Shown here one piece after another: positions 8,979 through 18,657 of a DNA stretch of 64,000 bases; the stretch's first letter is position 1, and every line of letters starts with the position of its first letter. A program made the translations under genes and the position numbers. Source of the stretch: Corticicoccus populi (lineage in GTDB: Bacteria; Bacillota; Bacilli; Staphylococcales; Salinicoccaceae). The stretch lies in assembly GCF_042686195.1 (NCBI RefSeq), contig NZ_JBHUOQ010000001.1, positions 558,001 to 622,000 of the forward strand. The letters are read 5' to 3'. Below the pieces are notes generated by a model. It worked only from the letters and a program-made list of their open reading frames with translations, did no database searches and was not told where the DNA came from.

Positions 8979-9393
8979 TGAACCCCCCTGTTGTATTTAT
9001 GTCTATTTTATAGCTGTCCGCTGTTTCACTGATATCAAATGTATCAACATTAAACATCATCGTGACAAACCCCTTACCATTGATTGATTTAATAATCCTG
9101 TCATTATAGAGACGGTATTTTACTTCACCCTGCTCAGTCTTAAAGATTATTTGATGAGAATCTGTAATCAATATATCTTCTGATGTTTTATATATTTCGA
9201 TGGTATCTATAATAAATAAATCCCCGTCAAAAATATCTTCCGGCAGACTGATATCGTTGAACAATTTCATTACTGAGGGCGTGATAATTACTATAATACT
9301 CATTACTGACAACCCTATTAAGGCCTCGATATATGTAAACCCTTCATTTCGTTTTAAAGCAGTTCTGCAAATTGGAATTCTCACATATTTCAC
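8950..9393 (-). CDS. comGF: competence minor pseudopilin ComGF
   Basis: 147 residues: a short basic leader, class III prepilin peptidase junction NEG-FTYIEA with Glu at +5, one hydrophobic helix, then a globular beta-rich domain. Joins the transformation pseudopilus that pulls DNA through the wall, after ComC processing. The start is uncertain: GTG 9393 or GTG 9384, the latter with GGTGA about six bases upstream. The gene overlaps comGE by 41-50 bases and comGG by 29. Confidence 0.82.
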   Translation of the reverse strand: MKYVRIPICRTALKRNEGFTYIEALIGLSVMSIIVIITPSVMKLFNDISLPEDIFDGDLFIIDTIEIYKTSEDILITDSHQIIFKTEQGEVKYRLYNDRIIKSINGKGFVTMMFNVDTFDISETADSYKIDINTTGGFNETVHFQKH

Positions 9394-9616
9394 CGCTTTT
9401 CACTTTATATTTAGTATTCTTTTTCAGAAACTGATCATAGGACTCATATCTTGAGATTTCAAGATACAGCTGTCTGTGGACTTTTAATTGCTCACTGCTC
9501 GCATTATCTATTTGTTCAAGCATTAATACTGCCGGCATTAATATCGTAACAACCAAAGTGAAAATCATTACAGAGAGCATTGAATCAAGCATGATAAAAC
9601 CATTATTATTTTTCAA
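9344..9616 (-). CDS. comGE: competence minor pseudopilin ComGE
   Basis: 90 residues from TTG 9616: GGGAGG lies seven bases upstream of this TTG, whereas the ATG 54 bases further out has no site. MKNNNGFIMLDSMLSVMIF is the prepilin-like N-terminus with Asp rather than Glu at +5, followed by a membrane helix and a polar, Lys/Glu-rich tail with two cysteines near the end. It overlaps comGD by 11 bases. Assignment rests on position between comGD and comGF and on size. Confidence 0.8.
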   Translation of the reverse strand: MKNNNGFIMLDSMLSVMIFTLVVTILMPAVLMLEQIDNASSEQLKVHRQLYLEISRYESYDQFLKKNTKYKVKSGEICENSNLQNCFKTK

Positions 9617-10031
9617 TTCTGAACCTCCCGTTGTTGATCTGGAATATAAAGGACACTTTTTTTCCTTCACAAGTCATTCTGATGGTACCGAAGGCAGAAG
9701 TATCACCGTTTTTACGGTAAATAAAGCGGTCAAGACCGCCTCTGTTTAATTCGCAGCTGATCAGAGAGTATGTATTTACTTTATTACCTGAATTATTTTT
9801 AACATTAATCAAATTATTAATATAATCCATTTCGACAATGTACGGCTTCCCTTCCTTAATAGCAGTAGTCTGTGCAGACTGAAAAATATATCCTATATTT
9901 AAAATTTCATCTTCTGGATCTGCGGTATTTCTATTTGGCAGATGAATGACACACACCAGTAAAATGATGCTGACGATCATTAACGTCAACATCATTTCCA
10001 CTGCTGTGAAACCATTACTGTTTTTCAGCAT
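9606..10031 (-). CDS. comGD: competence pseudopilin ComGD
   Basis: 141 residues. MLKNSNGFTAVEMMLTLMIV shows the prepilin peptidase site G-F with Glu at +5 and a long hydrophobic helix; the remainder is a small GspH-like globular region with two cysteines. It starts inside comGC (17-base overlap) with no obvious ribosome site of its own, so translation probably depends on coupling to comGC. Confidence 0.87.
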   Translation of the reverse strand: MLKNSNGFTAVEMMLTLMIVSIILLVCVIHLPNRNTADPEDEILNIGYIFQSAQTTAIKEGKPYIVEMDYINNLINVKNNSGNKVNTYSLISCELNRGGLDRFIYRKNGDTSAFGTIRMTCEGKKVSFIFQINNGRFRIEK

Positions 10032-10341
10032 GGCCGTTTGTCACTACAATTTTTGTCCCGTTCGCACAAGATGTCTGCTCAGTCGTTAAGTAGCCTGGAA
10101 CTAAAGCATTAATAGAGCTTGGTGATGTACCTTCATTCAAAGTATAGGCTTCAACCTGCCCCTGAACCATTTTCACCTGAGCGTCACAGCCTGTATCTTG
10201 TACATTTGCGCTCTGGGCCGCAATATTAGGAATGATTAAGATAATGAGTACTGAAATGACCAGCAGTACAAGAAGCATTTCGATAAGGGTAAAGCCGTCG
10301 TCATCTTTTTTGATTTTCTTTTTGAATAAGTGTTTTGTCAT
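10015..10341 (-). CDS. comGC: major competence pseudopilin ComGC
   Basis: 108 residues. A basic leader ends in DDDG-FTLIEMLLVLLVIS, the classical type IV prepilin junction. A hydrophobic helix and a short C-terminal domain follow, with two cysteines (TGCDAQ, TSCANG) that match the intramolecular disulfide known in ComGC. It forms the body of the pseudopilus. ATG at 10341 follows GGAGG by eight bases; the in-frame ATG at 10356 is part of that ribosome site. Confidence 0.95.
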   Translation of the reverse strand: MTKHLFKKKIKKDDDGFTLIEMLLVLLVISVLIILIIPNIAAQSANVQDTGCDAQVKMVQGQVEAYTLNEGTSPSSINALVPGYLTTEQTSCANGTKIVVTNGHAEKQ

Positions 10342-10360
10342 TTTTGTTTCCTCCATATAT

Positions 10361-11413
10361 TTAAATTTGGGACATCATCGCAAAAACCGGCAGTATAATT
10401 ACGAGGTACAGGCAAATAATAAGCAGTCCGAGTATAAAAAATATTACCGGCTGGATTTTTTTAGTTATATTTTCAGTTTTCATAATCATCTTTTCCAAGG
10501 TGTAATCGCTGTACAGCAGCAGCTCCTTGCCGACACTGCTGCTGTACTCACCGTGACTGATAAAGGTACAGATTCTTTCATCAAGAAATTCAACATGCTT
10601 CACCGCCTGACTCAGCGAACTTCCCTGCATTAATTCCTTCTCTATCTGGGCAGCGGCATATTTTAAATAAGGATTTAAGCTCTGCTGATGAAAGAGCCTC
10701 AGAATATCCTTCACTTCGAGGCCGTTGTTGATAAAATATCCGAATTCTCTGCTGAAATGCATTGTATGGTAATTCATAAAATAAAAGCGCACAAGGGGTA
10801 CTTTTAAAATGATGGAGCATTGTTTTTGAATATCCCGCCATTTAATTACTGTTGTTACCACCAAGGTGAAAAATAAAACAGTTATCAAGCCTCCGAACAC
10901 CATTACAGGCAGGTATTCAAGAATGATTGTCAATGATTTTACAACGCCCTCAATCTCTGTCCCCATTGCGCTGTATAAGGTTTTGAATTGAGGAATCACC
11001 GTATAATTTAATACAATCAGCATGACGATAAAAATACTGACAAGAATTGCCGGGTATTGTACTGCTTTTAATAATTTCTTAAATGTTTTTCTCTTTTCGG
11101 AGATATACTTTGACGACTCAAGAAGATTCTTTTCTACTTCCCCGTGAATTTCAGAGAACTCCATTTGAACGATAATAGAATTTCTGTATCCTAAGAATCT
11201 CAATAATCCGCTGATTGATATGCCTTCCTCCACCTTTTTCAGGGCTGCCGTTTTTACTGAAGGCTTAATCACTTCATACTGTTCAATTAAAAAGGTTAAG
11301 GCGTGCTTCATGTTAAACCCGCTGCTGATTAATAAAGAAAGTTTCTCTAAAAAATGTGCATCATATTTCCCAAGTTTATTTGAATTTTTTCTCGTAGTTT
11401 TTATATTCTTCAT
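10361..11413 (-). CDS. comGB: competence pseudopilus inner-membrane platform protein ComGB
   Basis: 350 residues of the GspF/PilC family: two repeated cytoplasmic helical domains and three membrane helices (about 120-140, 165-195 and near 325-350). It is the platform on which ComGC subunits assemble. Starts inside comGA (38-base overlap) with GAGGGG ten bases upstream of ATG 11413. Nineteen bases separate it from comGC. Confidence 0.93.
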   Translation of the reverse strand: MKNIKTTRKNSNKLGKYDAHFLEKLSLLISSGFNMKHALTFLIEQYEVIKPSVKTAALKKVEEGISISGLLRFLGYRNSIIVQMEFSEIHGEVEKNLLESSKYISEKRKTFKKLLKAVQYPAILVSIFIVMLIVLNYTVIPQFKTLYSAMGTEIEGVVKSLTIILEYLPVMVFGGLITVLFFTLVVTTVIKWRDIQKQCSIILKVPLVRFYFMNYHTMHFSREFGYFINNGLEVKDILRLFHQQSLNPYLKYAAAQIEKELMQGSSLSQAVKHVEFLDERICTFISHGEYSSSVGKELLLYSDYTLEKMIMKTENITKKIQPVIFFILGLLIICLYLVIILPVFAMMSQI

Positions 11414-12368
11414 CAGTCAGCATCCCCTCTCTGTGAAGCTTTGAAAGTTCATCACTTAAAGTGGATATACTGACAGACTCATTATTTAAATACTGTATGA
11501 TTTCTTTTTTTGTCATGTATTCATAAATAATAAAACTCTTGTTAAGTGAGTGAATGAGACGCTGATTAATAATCAATGAAAGGCTCTCGATGAGCTCTTC
11601 TTTCAATATGTTATACTCTTTTAATCTATTCAGTGTCGTTTTTGCTGATTTACTGTGAAAAGTACTTAATACTAAATGACCGGAAAGACTTGCTTTAATA
11701 AGTTCATCAGCCACTTTTTTGTCCCGAATTTCCCCGAACATAATAATATCCGGGTCACACCGGAGCACCCCTCTTAAGAGCGGGGTGTAATCAAGCTGTG
11801 CCTTCTCGTTGATTTCAACCTGTACTATGCCGTCAATATCAAATTCCACCGGATCTTCAATACTGATAATCTGGCGGTCACCCTGTCTGATTAATTCGTG
11901 AATCAGACGGTACATTACAGTCGATTTTCCCGATCCGGTCGGCCCTGTAAACAGAATCAGCCCCTGATTTTGAGAAAGATAATCTGTAAAAAATGTATAC
12001 TTTTCAGGAGTGTGAAACAGCTCTGTTGATTTTGTCGTTTCCAAAGCATCCAGTATCCTGATAACGATGATTTCGTTCATCAATGAAATCGGCAGAGTGC
12101 TGATTCTTACACTGATGATTTCATCTTCGATTTCAAAATGGGTTTTCCCGCTTTGAGGTATTTTATGTTCATTAATATCCAGTTCAGCAGTAAATTTTAA
12201 ATAATTAATCCAGCGCTTATATTCATCAATCTCAATAGTACCGTATTCCTCCATAACTCCTCTCTTTCTGAATTTGATTAAACCGCAGGAACTTTCCAGT
12301 GTCAGATGAATATCTGTAATATGAGACTGGCAGGCTTCCTTTAACATTTTCAGTATGGATGTTTTCAC
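11376..12368 (-). CDS. comGA: competence assembly ATPase ComGA
   Basis: 330 residues, PilB/GspE-type secretion ATPase powering pseudopilus assembly at the inner face of the membrane. Walker A GPTGSGKST at 142-150, the Asp box around IISIEDPVE, Walker B region IIMFGEIRD, and a histidine box near LSTFHS. The start is GTG with AGGAGG eight bases upstream. First gene of the comG operon. The upstream region shows one near-match to a ComK half-box but no convincing pair, so natural competence regulation is not settled here. Confidence 0.95.
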   Translation of the reverse strand: MKTSILKMLKEACQSHITDIHLTLESSCGLIKFRKRGVMEEYGTIEIDEYKRWINYLKFTAELDINEHKIPQSGKTHFEIEDEIISVRISTLPISLMNEIIVIRILDALETTKSTELFHTPEKYTFFTDYLSQNQGLILFTGPTGSGKSTVMYRLIHELIRQGDRQIISIEDPVEFDIDGIVQVEINEKAQLDYTPLLRGVLRCDPDIIMFGEIRDKKVADELIKASLSGHLVLSTFHSKSAKTTLNRLKEYNILKEELIESLSLIINQRLIHSLNKSFIIYEYMTKKEIIQYLNNESVSISTLSDELSKLHREGMLTDEEYKNYEKKFK

Positions 12369-12596
12369 AATTTTTACCTCCTTACTTATATATGCCGGAA
12401 AATCTGTATTTTACTTTTTTCATCACATAAAAACCTTGATATTCAATTTCTGGTATTAAAATTGTATGTATGGACTGTTTTTTGGATAAATATAGAATGA
12501 AATTTAATATAAATACTATTTACTTTGACGGGGTCTTTATTTATAATTAACTGTGATGAAATGTTTAGAGAGATAAAGAAAGAAAGGACTGTTCCT

Positions 12597-12845
12597 ATGG
12601 ATAAGGTTTTTAAAACTTTAGGATTCTGGACAGGGATATTTGCAATCTTGTTCTATGTCGGCGATATGATGGAGATGACATTATTCTTCCTAGCGCAAAC
12701 AGGATTCTTTATATTAATTGGTTATATGAAACTGACTGAAAGAATGTATATGTATGTATTTGCGGCTTATTTAGTCCTTTTCTTTGTAGGATTTACTTAC
12801 TACACTACATTTTTGCTGGAACCAACATTTGGCAACCAGCATTAA
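12597..12845 (+). CDS. DUF2626 membrane protein (YqgY-like)
   Basis: 82 residues, MDKVFKTLGFWTGIFAILFY..., with three hydrophobic segments and the conserved FTYYTTFL near the end, as in B. subtilis YqgY. Start ATG 12597 has AAAGGA about nine bases upstream; in-frame codons further upstream lack a site. Function of the family unknown. Confidence 0.88.
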   Translation: MDKVFKTLGFWTGIFAILFYVGDMMEMTLFFLAQTGFFILIGYMKLTERMYMYVFAAYLVLFFVGFTYYTTFLLEPTFGNQH

Positions 12846-12878
12846 AAAAGTCAAACCGTCTGACGGTTTGACTTTTTT
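12844..12878. terminator. bidirectional terminator
   Basis: AAAAAAGTCAAACCGTC and its complement around a tiny loop, T-run on the right and A-run on the left, between convergent genes. Confidence 0.93.
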
Positions 12879-12885
12879 ATTTTGA

Positions 12886-13515
12886 CTATCTTACAAATGG
12901 ATTGGTTAATTTTTCTTCGCCAATCGTGGTTGGAATACCATGACCGGGATAAACTGTCAGATTATCATCGAGAACATACAGTTTATCCTTGATTGAGTGG
13001 ATTAATGTATCGTAATCACCCTGATGTAAATCAGTACGGCCGATACCGCCGCTGAACAGAACATCTCCCGACACAAGAGCGTCATCTTCATTAAATAAAT
13101 AACTTAAACTTCCTGGAGAATGTCCGGGTGTATGAATCACCTCAAATGAAAAGCTTCCGATTGTATGATGTCCTTCAGAGAGAACTGTACTTTCTACAGA
13201 AGATTGAATCGGCGTCATCCCCATGCCTGCATATTTTCCAGAGCCGTTAAGATCAGGATCTTTCAACCAGTGCTGCTCCTCTCCACTAACGTATACGGGT
13301 GCACCAAATTTTTGATGAACCTGATCCAGAGCACCGATGTGGTCATAATGCGTATGTGTCAGAAGTATTGCCTCGACAGGCATTCCAATATCATCAGCCT
13401 CATCAATAATTGCTTCGGCGTTGGCTGAAGGGTCTACAATGATTGTCCCTTTTCCATTAGATAAAAAATAGCAGTTTGTATCTACTAAACCAAGTGTTAA
13501 ACTTCTTATATTCAT
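12886..13515 (-). CDS. metallo-beta-lactamase-fold hydrolase (YqgX-like)
   Basis: 209 residues, glyoxalase II-like. The zinc motif HTHYDH is followed by further ligands in HTPGHSPGSL and SGDVLF and a C-terminal YPGHG. Short relatives act as hydroxyacylglutathione or hydroxyacyl-bacillithiol hydrolases; in this lineage bacillithiol conjugates are plausible, but the substrate is inferred. ATG 13515 has AAGGAG eleven bases upstream; ATG 13524 would sit only two bases from the same site. Confidence 0.88.
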   Translation of the reverse strand: MNIRSLTLGLVDTNCYFLSNGKGTIIVDPSANAEAIIDEADDIGMPVEAILLTHTHYDHIGALDQVHQKFGAPVYVSGEEQHWLKDPDLNGSGKYAGMGMTPIQSSVESTVLSEGHHTIGSFSFEVIHTPGHSPGSLSYLFNEDDALVSGDVLFSGGIGRTDLHQGDYDTLIHSIKDKLYVLDDNLTVYPGHGIPTTIGEEKLTNPFVR

Positions 13516-13610
13516 TTTATCCATCACTCCTTAAAATGTACTCGACAAAGTTCCATATTAATTATACAATATATATGAGTTTAAAGAGAAATATTGGGGG
13601 TTGAAATAAT

Positions 13611-13850
13611 ATGCCTTTTTTAGATACTGGTGAACTATTTCAAATTGGCGGCGTGTCCATACATATTGGTCTAAACGCATTAGCCTTATTAATGATTATT
13701 GTATCTGCCTTCTCAATCTGGGGGCTTGTCAGATCATTAAAAGCAAAAAATCTGCTGGCAGTTCTTTTCAGTTGTGCAGCATCTTTAACATTCGGGTTCT
13801 TTACAGTGGCAACAATTTTCACTTTTGGATACCCAAATTTAGTACATTAA
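13611..13850 (+). CDS. DUF2759 membrane protein (YqgW-like)
   Basis: 79 residues with two membrane helices separated by RSLKAKNLLA, the conserved feature of YqgW-type proteins. ATG 13611 follows GGGGG by about ten bases. Divergent from the yqgX-like gene as in related genomes. Role unknown. Confidence 0.82.
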   Translation: MPFLDTGELFQIGGVSIHIGLNALALLMIIVSAFSIWGLVRSLKAKNLLAVLFSCAASLTFGFFTVATIFTFGYPNLVH

Positions 13851-13863
13851 AATGATTATTTTT

Positions 13864-13893
13864 GAAGACTGGTTTATCCAGTCTTCTTTTTTA
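13864..13893 (+). terminator. terminator of the DUF2759 gene
   Basis: GAAGACTGG, loop TTTAT, CCAGTCTTC, then six T. Confidence 0.92.
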
Positions 13894-13901
13894 TGAAGAA
13901 T

Positions 13902-13944
13902 AACCCCCTCAAAAACCTGGATTTAATCAGGCATCAAGGGGGTG
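13902..13944 (-). terminator. probable terminator of argGH
   Basis: On the minus strand ACCCCCT...AGGGGGT with an inner CCTG/CAGG pairing lies 18 bases beyond the argH stop. The following tract TATTCTTC is only partly T-rich, so termination may be imperfect. Confidence 0.5.
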
Positions 13945-13961
13945 AATCCAGAGCTTTGAAT

Positions 13962-15341
13962 TTACTCATTCATCGTTTGTCCGGCAAGTTTAATTTGTTT
14001 CAGTACAGCCTCTGTCCCTGTACTTCCGTGACTGATGCGTCTGTTTACTACAGTTTCAGGACTGAGAATATGATAAATATCATCCTCAATTAAATCTGAT
14101 GCACTTTTAAATTCTTCCATAGTCAGATCCTGGAGATAATGACCATCATTTACACACTTTAATACAAGTGTGCCGACAATTTCGTGGGAATCTCTAAACG
14201 GGACACCTTTGTTGACAAGATAATCAGCGAGTTCTGTTGCATTTGAAAAATCTTTATTTACAGTGTCACTTAAGACCTGTTGATTGATAGTCATAGTTTC
14301 AAGCATCCCGGACATCACTCTCAATGATCCTTGTACTGTTGTCAGCGCATCAAAAAGGCCTTCCTTATCTTCCTGCATATCTTTATTGTATGTGAGCGGC
14401 AACCCCTTCAATGTCATCAGCATTGAAAGTAATGCACCTGTTGTACGACCTGTCTTACCTCTTATTAACTCTGCCATATCAGGGTTTTTCTTCTGCGGCA
14501 TCATTGAACTTCCTGTTGTAAAAGAATCACTTAATGTAACAAAACCGGCTTCTTCAGTTGTCCAGAAAATTAATTCTTCAGAGATTCTCGACAAATGAAT
14601 CATTACAAGATTTATATTGGATAAAGTTTCAACAATGTAATCTCTGTCACTGACTGCATCCATACTGTTTTGATATATATCGGAGAATCCAAGTTCTGTT
14701 TGTGTATATACACGGTCAATATCGAATGTGGTGCCGCTTATTGCACCTGCTCCAAGAGGAGAAATATCAATGCGCTTCAAGGAGTCTGTAAAACGCTCCT
14801 TATCTCTTTTAAGCATCCAGAAGTAAGCCATAATATGATGTGAAAACAGGATCGGCTGTGCACGCTGGAGATGTGTATATCCAGGCATGATGATATCAAT
14901 GTTGTTTTTCGCGAGATCTAAGATTACATTCTGCAGACTTTCGATGCTTAAAATGACTTCAGACACTTTTTCTTTAACATAAAGATGCATATCAGTCGCG
15001 ACCTGATCATTTCTACTTCTTGCAGTATGGAGTTTCCCACCGACCGGTCCAATTTTTTGAATCAGCGCGCTCTCCACATTCATATGAATATCTTCATTGA
15101 CAACATTAAGTTCAAGCAGATTATTATGATAATCTGCTTGAACTTCTTTGAGTCCTTTTATAATCGTTTCTTTTTCATCTTCACTGAGAATGTTACATTT
15201 ATAGAGCATTTCAGCATGTGCAATGCTGCCTCTAATATCAACATCAATTAATATTTGATCAAAATGAATCGATGCATTAAATTCATCGACCCACTCGACA
15301 GCGTCATTTGTAAATCTTCCGCCCCAGGCTTTTTTAGTCAT
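13962..15341 (-). CDS. argH: argininosuccinate lyase
   Basis: 459 residues. Splits argininosuccinate into arginine and fumarate, the last step of arginine synthesis. The fumarase/aspartase signature [12 protein letters not shown] is present, with the [11 protein letters not shown] and [10 protein letters not shown] blocks. ATG 15341 overlaps the argG stop by eight bases and has GAGG nine bases upstream; the in-frame start at 15362 lies inside argG. Coupled to argG. Confidence 0.97.
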   Translation of the reverse strand: MTKKAWGGRFTNDAVEWVDEFNASIHFDQILIDVDIRGSIAHAEMLYKCNILSEDEKETIIKGLKEVQADYHNNLLELNVVNEDIHMNVESALIQKIGPVGGKLHTARSRNDQVATDMHLYVKEKVSEVILSIESLQNVILDLAKNNIDIIMPGYTHLQRAQPILFSHHIMAYFWMLKRDKERFTDSLKRIDISPLGAGAISGTTFDIDRVYTQTELGFSDIYQNSMDAVSDRDYIVETLSNINLVMIHLSRISEELIFWTTEEAGFVTLSDSFTTGSSMMPQKKNPDMAELIRGKTGRTTGALLSMLMTLKGLPLTYNKDMQEDKEGLFDALTTVQGSLRVMSGMLETMTINQQVLSDTVNKDFSNATELADYLVNKGVPFRDSHEIVGTLVLKCVNDGHYLQDLTMEEFKSASDLIEDDIYHILSPETVVNRRISHGSTGTEAVLKQIKLAGQTMNE

Positions 15342-16539
15342 AAACATCAACCTCGTTATCAAGCATGGATTTTACTTTTGTCGGAAGACCGAAAATATCT
15401 ATGAATCCGACAGACGACTCCTGATTAAATGCATCTTCACTTGTATATGTTGCAAGCTTTTCATTGTACAGACTCTTTTCGGAATGTCTTCCTGTTACGA
15501 TAACATTTCCTTTGTAGAGCTCGACTCTGACAATCCCTGTTACATCTTTCTGCATATCTTTTAAATTATTTCTCAGTGCATCCGACAGTGGCGAGAACCA
15601 TAAGCCGTTATACACCTGTTCTGAATATTTCTGCTCAACAACCGGTTTATAATGCGCAATATCTTTTGTCAGGGTGATTGTTTCTAAATCATGTTTTGCT
15701 GTTAAAATAACTTTTGCTGCAGGTGTTTCATAGATTTCTCTTGATTTTATACCCACAAGTCTGTTTTCTACATGGTCGATTCTTCCGATTCCATGTGCGC
15801 CTGCAATCTCATTTAATTTTAGAATTAATTCATCCAATGGATATTCAGTTTCATTCAAGGCTGTAGGGAGACCTTCTTTAAATGTAATCAGAAGCTCTTC
15901 TGATTCATCTTTTGCATCCTCCGGATTTTTTGTTAAATCATAAGCATCTTCCGGCGGCTTATTCCATGGATTTTCTAAAATACCACATTCATTACTTCTG
16001 CCCCATAAGTTTTGATCAATGGAGTATGGTGAGTCCAGATTGATTGGAATCGGAATGTTGTGCTTTTTAGCATAATCTATTTCTTCTTCTCTGCTCCATG
16101 TCCACTCTCGTACCGGAGCCAATACTTTCAATGTTGGATCCAGTGCTTTAATTGCTACTTCAAATCTTACCTGGTCATTACCTTTACCTGTACAGCCGTG
16201 TGCTACATAATCTGCGTTTGTTTCTTGAGCAACTTCTACTAATTTTTTTGAGATTAATGGTCGGCTGAGCGCAGAGACCAGTGGATATTTTCCTTCATAC
16301 ATAGAATTTCCATAAATTGCATAGCTTACAAAGTCATTTGCAAACTCTTCTTTTGTATCGACAACATAACTTTCAACAGCACCCATATCCAGTGCTTTTT
16401 GGTAAACAACATCCAAATCTTTACCTTCGCCGACATCTAAGCATAATGCAACAACATCATAGCCTTCATCTATAAACCATTTAATCGTTACACTTGTATC
16501 TAATCCACCTGAATATGCTAATACTACTTTTTCTGCCAT
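15334..16539 (-). CDS. argG: argininosuccinate synthase
   Basis: 401 residues. ATP-dependent condensation of citrulline and aspartate. N-terminal PP-loop [26 protein letters not shown] and [10 protein letters not shown] are typical of the family. ATG 16539 follows GAGGTG by six bases. First gene of argGH; an ARG-box-like palindrome and a promoter lie upstream, so repression by arginine through ArgR/AhrC is expected. Other arg genes are not in the window. Confidence 0.97.
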   Translation of the reverse strand: MAEKVVLAYSGGLDTSVTIKWFIDEGYDVVALCLDVGEGKDLDVVYQKALDMGAVESYVVDTKEEFANDFVSYAIYGNSMYEGKYPLVSALSRPLISKKLVEVAQETNADYVAHGCTGKGNDQVRFEVAIKALDPTLKVLAPVREWTWSREEEIDYAKKHNIPIPINLDSPYSIDQNLWGRSNECGILENPWNKPPEDAYDLTKNPEDAKDESEELLITFKEGLPTALNETEYPLDELILKLNEIAGAHGIGRIDHVENRLVGIKSREIYETPAAKVILTAKHDLETITLTKDIAHYKPVVEQKYSEQVYNGLWFSPLSDALRNNLKDMQKDVTGIVRVELYKGNVIVTGRHSEKSLYNEKLATYTSEDAFNQESSVGFIDIFGLPTKVKSMLDNEVDVYD

Positions 16540-16578
16540 TTCTTTCACCTCAAAAATATATTTAAACTAATGATTAAT

Positions 16579-16607
16579 ATCCTATCATTATAATTATGTT
16601 TTTTCAA
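16579..16607 (-). promoter_or_regulatory. candidate promoter of argGH
   Basis: Minus strand TTGAAA (16602-16607), 17-bp spacer, TAGGAT (16579-16584). The -10 is only four of six, consistent with a regulated promoter. The 3' end of the ARG-like palindrome touches the -35. Confidence 0.5.
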
Positions 16608-16620
16608 GCATAAATATGCA
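16607..16620. promoter_or_regulatory. ARG-box-like operator
   Basis: AGCATAAATATGCA, matching the TGnAT-4-ATnCA symmetry of ArgR/AhrC half-boxes with a C for A change in both arms. It lies between the divergent argG and SDR promoters. Confidence 0.45.
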
Positions 16621-16631
16621 TATTTTATAAA

Positions 16632-16660
16632 TTTACTTTGCTGCATCTTTAAATTATACT
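16632..16660 (+). promoter_or_regulatory. sigma-A promoter of the SDR gene
   Basis: TTTACT (16632-16637), 17-bp spacer, TATACT (16655-16660), 40 bases before the start codon. Confidence 0.6.
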
Positions 16661-16699
16661 TATAAGGTGTTATAAATTTGATTCCGGGAGCGATTTTCA

Positions 16700-17431
16700 A
16701 TGAGATATATTTTTATTACAGGGGCTTCACGCGGTTTAGGTGAGGCGTGTTTAGATGTATTTAGAGATGACCGTATCATCAGTGTTTCAAGAACTTCAAT
16801 CGACAAATCCTATAATGTATACAAAGAATTTAATATTGATTTTAATGAAGAATCAGGGCTTGAAGAAAAATTAAATGAAGTATTTCAATCAATATCACCT
16901 TCTACAGATGATGAGATTTATTTAATAAATAGTGCCGGTACTGTCGCACCTGTTAAACAGGTTAGAGAATTGACAGCAGAAGATTATTTAAAAAATTATA
17001 AAGTGAATGTACTTGCGCCTGCAATGCTGATAAAGCAGTTTATCAATACATTTGAAAATCATTCAGGTAAAAAGCGTATTTTAACAGTTTCAAGCGGTGC
17101 AGCAATTAACCCTGTTGAAGGATGGGGTGCTTACTGCAGTTCAAAAGCAGCTGTAAACATGCTGGATTCAGTGGTCCGTCTTGAAACAGGCCGTCTTGAT
17201 TATCCGATTCAAAGTGCTGTTTTCAGCCCGGGTGTAATGGATACCGATATGCAGGCTGAAATCCGACAGTCTGATGAAACATCTTTCCCGGATGTTGAAC
17301 GCTTCAAATCATACAAGTCATCCGGGAAATTGAATTCGGCATTTACTGTTGCAGAAGTGGTAAAGAAAATCATCACAGCTGATGACTTCTCTGAAGAAGC
17401 AGTATATAATGTTTCAGATTATGTGAAGTAA
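16700..17431 (+). CDS. short-chain dehydrogenase/reductase (benzil/sepiapterin reductase type)
   Basis: 243 residues, classical SDR. NADP-binding TGASRGLG at the N-terminus, NSAGT after strand four, catalytic Ser in VSSGAA, and YCSSK as the YxxxK pair. SRTS after strand two suggests NADPH preference. Sequence style matches the YueD/benzil reductase branch; the physiological substrate is unknown. GGGAGC lies eight bases before ATG. Divergent from argG. Confidence 0.88.
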   Translation: MRYIFITGASRGLGEACLDVFRDDRIISVSRTSIDKSYNVYKEFNIDFNEESGLEEKLNEVFQSISPSTDDEIYLINSAGTVAPVKQVRELTAEDYLKNYKVNVLAPAMLIKQFINTFENHSGKKRILTVSSGAAINPVEGWGAYCSSKAAVNMLDSVVRLETGRLDYPIQSAVFSPGVMDTDMQAEIRQSDETSFPDVERFKSYKSSGKLNSAFTVAEVVKKIITADDFSEEAVYNVSDYVK

Positions 17432-17453
17432 TTTCATATTAGATGTTTTTAAT

Positions 17454-17499
17454 AGAAATCCCCCTTTATACAGTTTTATTGTATAAAGGGGGATTTCTT
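17454..17499. terminator. bidirectional terminator, SDR gene / glk
   Basis: Perfect inverted repeat AGAAATCCCCCTTTATACA with a short loop between convergent genes. Confidence 0.94.
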
Positions 17500-17503
17500 A
17501 AAA

Positions 17504-18466
17504 TTAATTTTCTTCAATATATTGTTTTACAAGTTCCATGGCGCCGTAAATCCCTGCGTCATTACCCAGTTCAGCAATTTTAATCAAAGTGCCTTCTGCA
17601 GCGGGGCTGAAAGTATTCGGACGGTATTCCGCCTCTATTCTATTCAAAAGGAAATCCCCCGCCTGGCTCACACCGCCGCCGATAATAAATACTTTAGGGT
17701 TAATCACAGCAGAAATCGAGCTTAAGGCGTGACCGATATACTGTGAAACATCCTCAAGTACTCTGATCGCCAGTGCATCATTCTCTTTAGCTGCCTCGAC
17801 TATGTCTTTTGCATTCACTGTACCGTCGGAAATGATATCAGAAATGATAGTTTCTTCGAAATGATGTGTATAGTGATAAACAGCAAGATTTTTCATACCT
17901 GTTGCAGAAGCAACAGTTTCCAGACATCCCCTGAGGCCGCAGTTACAGAGAAAACGTTCGTTATGATCAACTTTAATATGACCAATTTCGCCTGCCGAAC
18001 CATTTGAACCGTGCATCAGCTTACGTTCACTTACGACACCACCGCCGACACCAGTACCAAGAGTGACTAATACAACATCGTCAGCATTATTTCCCGCCCC
18101 GTGGGCTTGTTCCCCTAAAGCCGCAATATTGGCATCATTATCAACAATTGCAGAAATACCGCTTAGTTTTTCAAATTCTTCCGCAACAGATTTTTTATCA
18201 CTCCAGCCTAAATTAATTGCACCGTTTAGAATTCCTGTATTAAAATCCACCGGTCCCGGGACACCAATACCGATTCCCGAACACACAGAAATATCTTCTT
18301 CAATTTCATCAAAATAGTTGAGAAATGACTGATAAATATCAGGTAGAATATGTTTCCCTTCGTCAAGGATATTTGTAGCAATCTGCCATTTGTCTTTTAA
18401 AGTATTATCATTATTAAATACACCTAACTTACATGTTGTACCGCCAATATCTACAGATAGTATCAT
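17504..18466 (-). CDS. glk: ROK-family glucokinase
   Basis: 320 residues. ATP-binding DIGGTTCKLGVF at the start, catalytic Asp in VDNDANIAALGE, GxGVGGG phosphate loop (TLGTGVGGGV) and the ROK zinc motif CNCGLRGCLE. Phosphorylates glucose in the cytoplasm. ATG 18466 overlaps the yqgQ stop (ATGA). Last gene of the MTHFS-gluP-yqgQ-glk operon, the same order as in B. subtilis yqgN-yqgP-yqgQ-glcK. Confidence 0.96.
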   Translation of the reverse strand: MILSVDIGGTTCKLGVFNNDNTLKDKWQIATNILDEGKHILPDIYQSFLNYFDEIEEDISVCSGIGIGVPGPVDFNTGILNGAINLGWSDKKSVAEEFEKLSGISAIVDNDANIAALGEQAHGAGNNADDVVLVTLGTGVGGGVVSERKLMHGSNGSAGEIGHIKVDHNERFLCNCGLRGCLETVASATGMKNLAVYHYTHHFEETIISDIISDGTVNAKDIVEAAKENDALAIRVLEDVSQYIGHALSSISAVINPKVFIIGGGVSQAGDFLLNRIEAEYRPNTFSPAAEGTLIKIAELGNDAGIYGAMELVKQYIEEN

Positions 18467-18657
18467 TTTATGTCATTCATCCTTTTCGTAAGTATTAGTT
18501 TTGCGTGAAGAAACTCTTCTTTTGAAATCAGACCGCTTTTATACAATTCGGAAATTTCCATATTCATCATGGTATACATATTATGTTTATCTCTATCATA
18601 CACATATATATTAAAACGTCTCAATAAACGGTTAATGTATGTTAAATCATTGTTCAT
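18463..18657 (-). CDS. YqgQ-like DUF910 protein
   Basis: 64 residues, helical, with YDRDKHNMYTMMNMEISELYKSGLISKEEF resembling YqgQ in its conserved core. ATG 18657 is preferred: GAGGAG lies ten bases upstream, while ATG 18666 is one base from it. Overlaps gluP by 11 bases and glk by four. Function unknown. Confidence 0.83.
   Translation of the reverse strand: MNNDLTYINRLLRRFNIYVYDRDKHNMYTMMNMEISELYKSGLISKEEFLHAKLILTKRMNDIK

Noticed and set aside
12399..12412. ComK-like box AAAA-N6-TTTT upstream of comGA
   Set aside because: Spacer is six instead of five and there is no second box at the helical spacing a ComK site needs.
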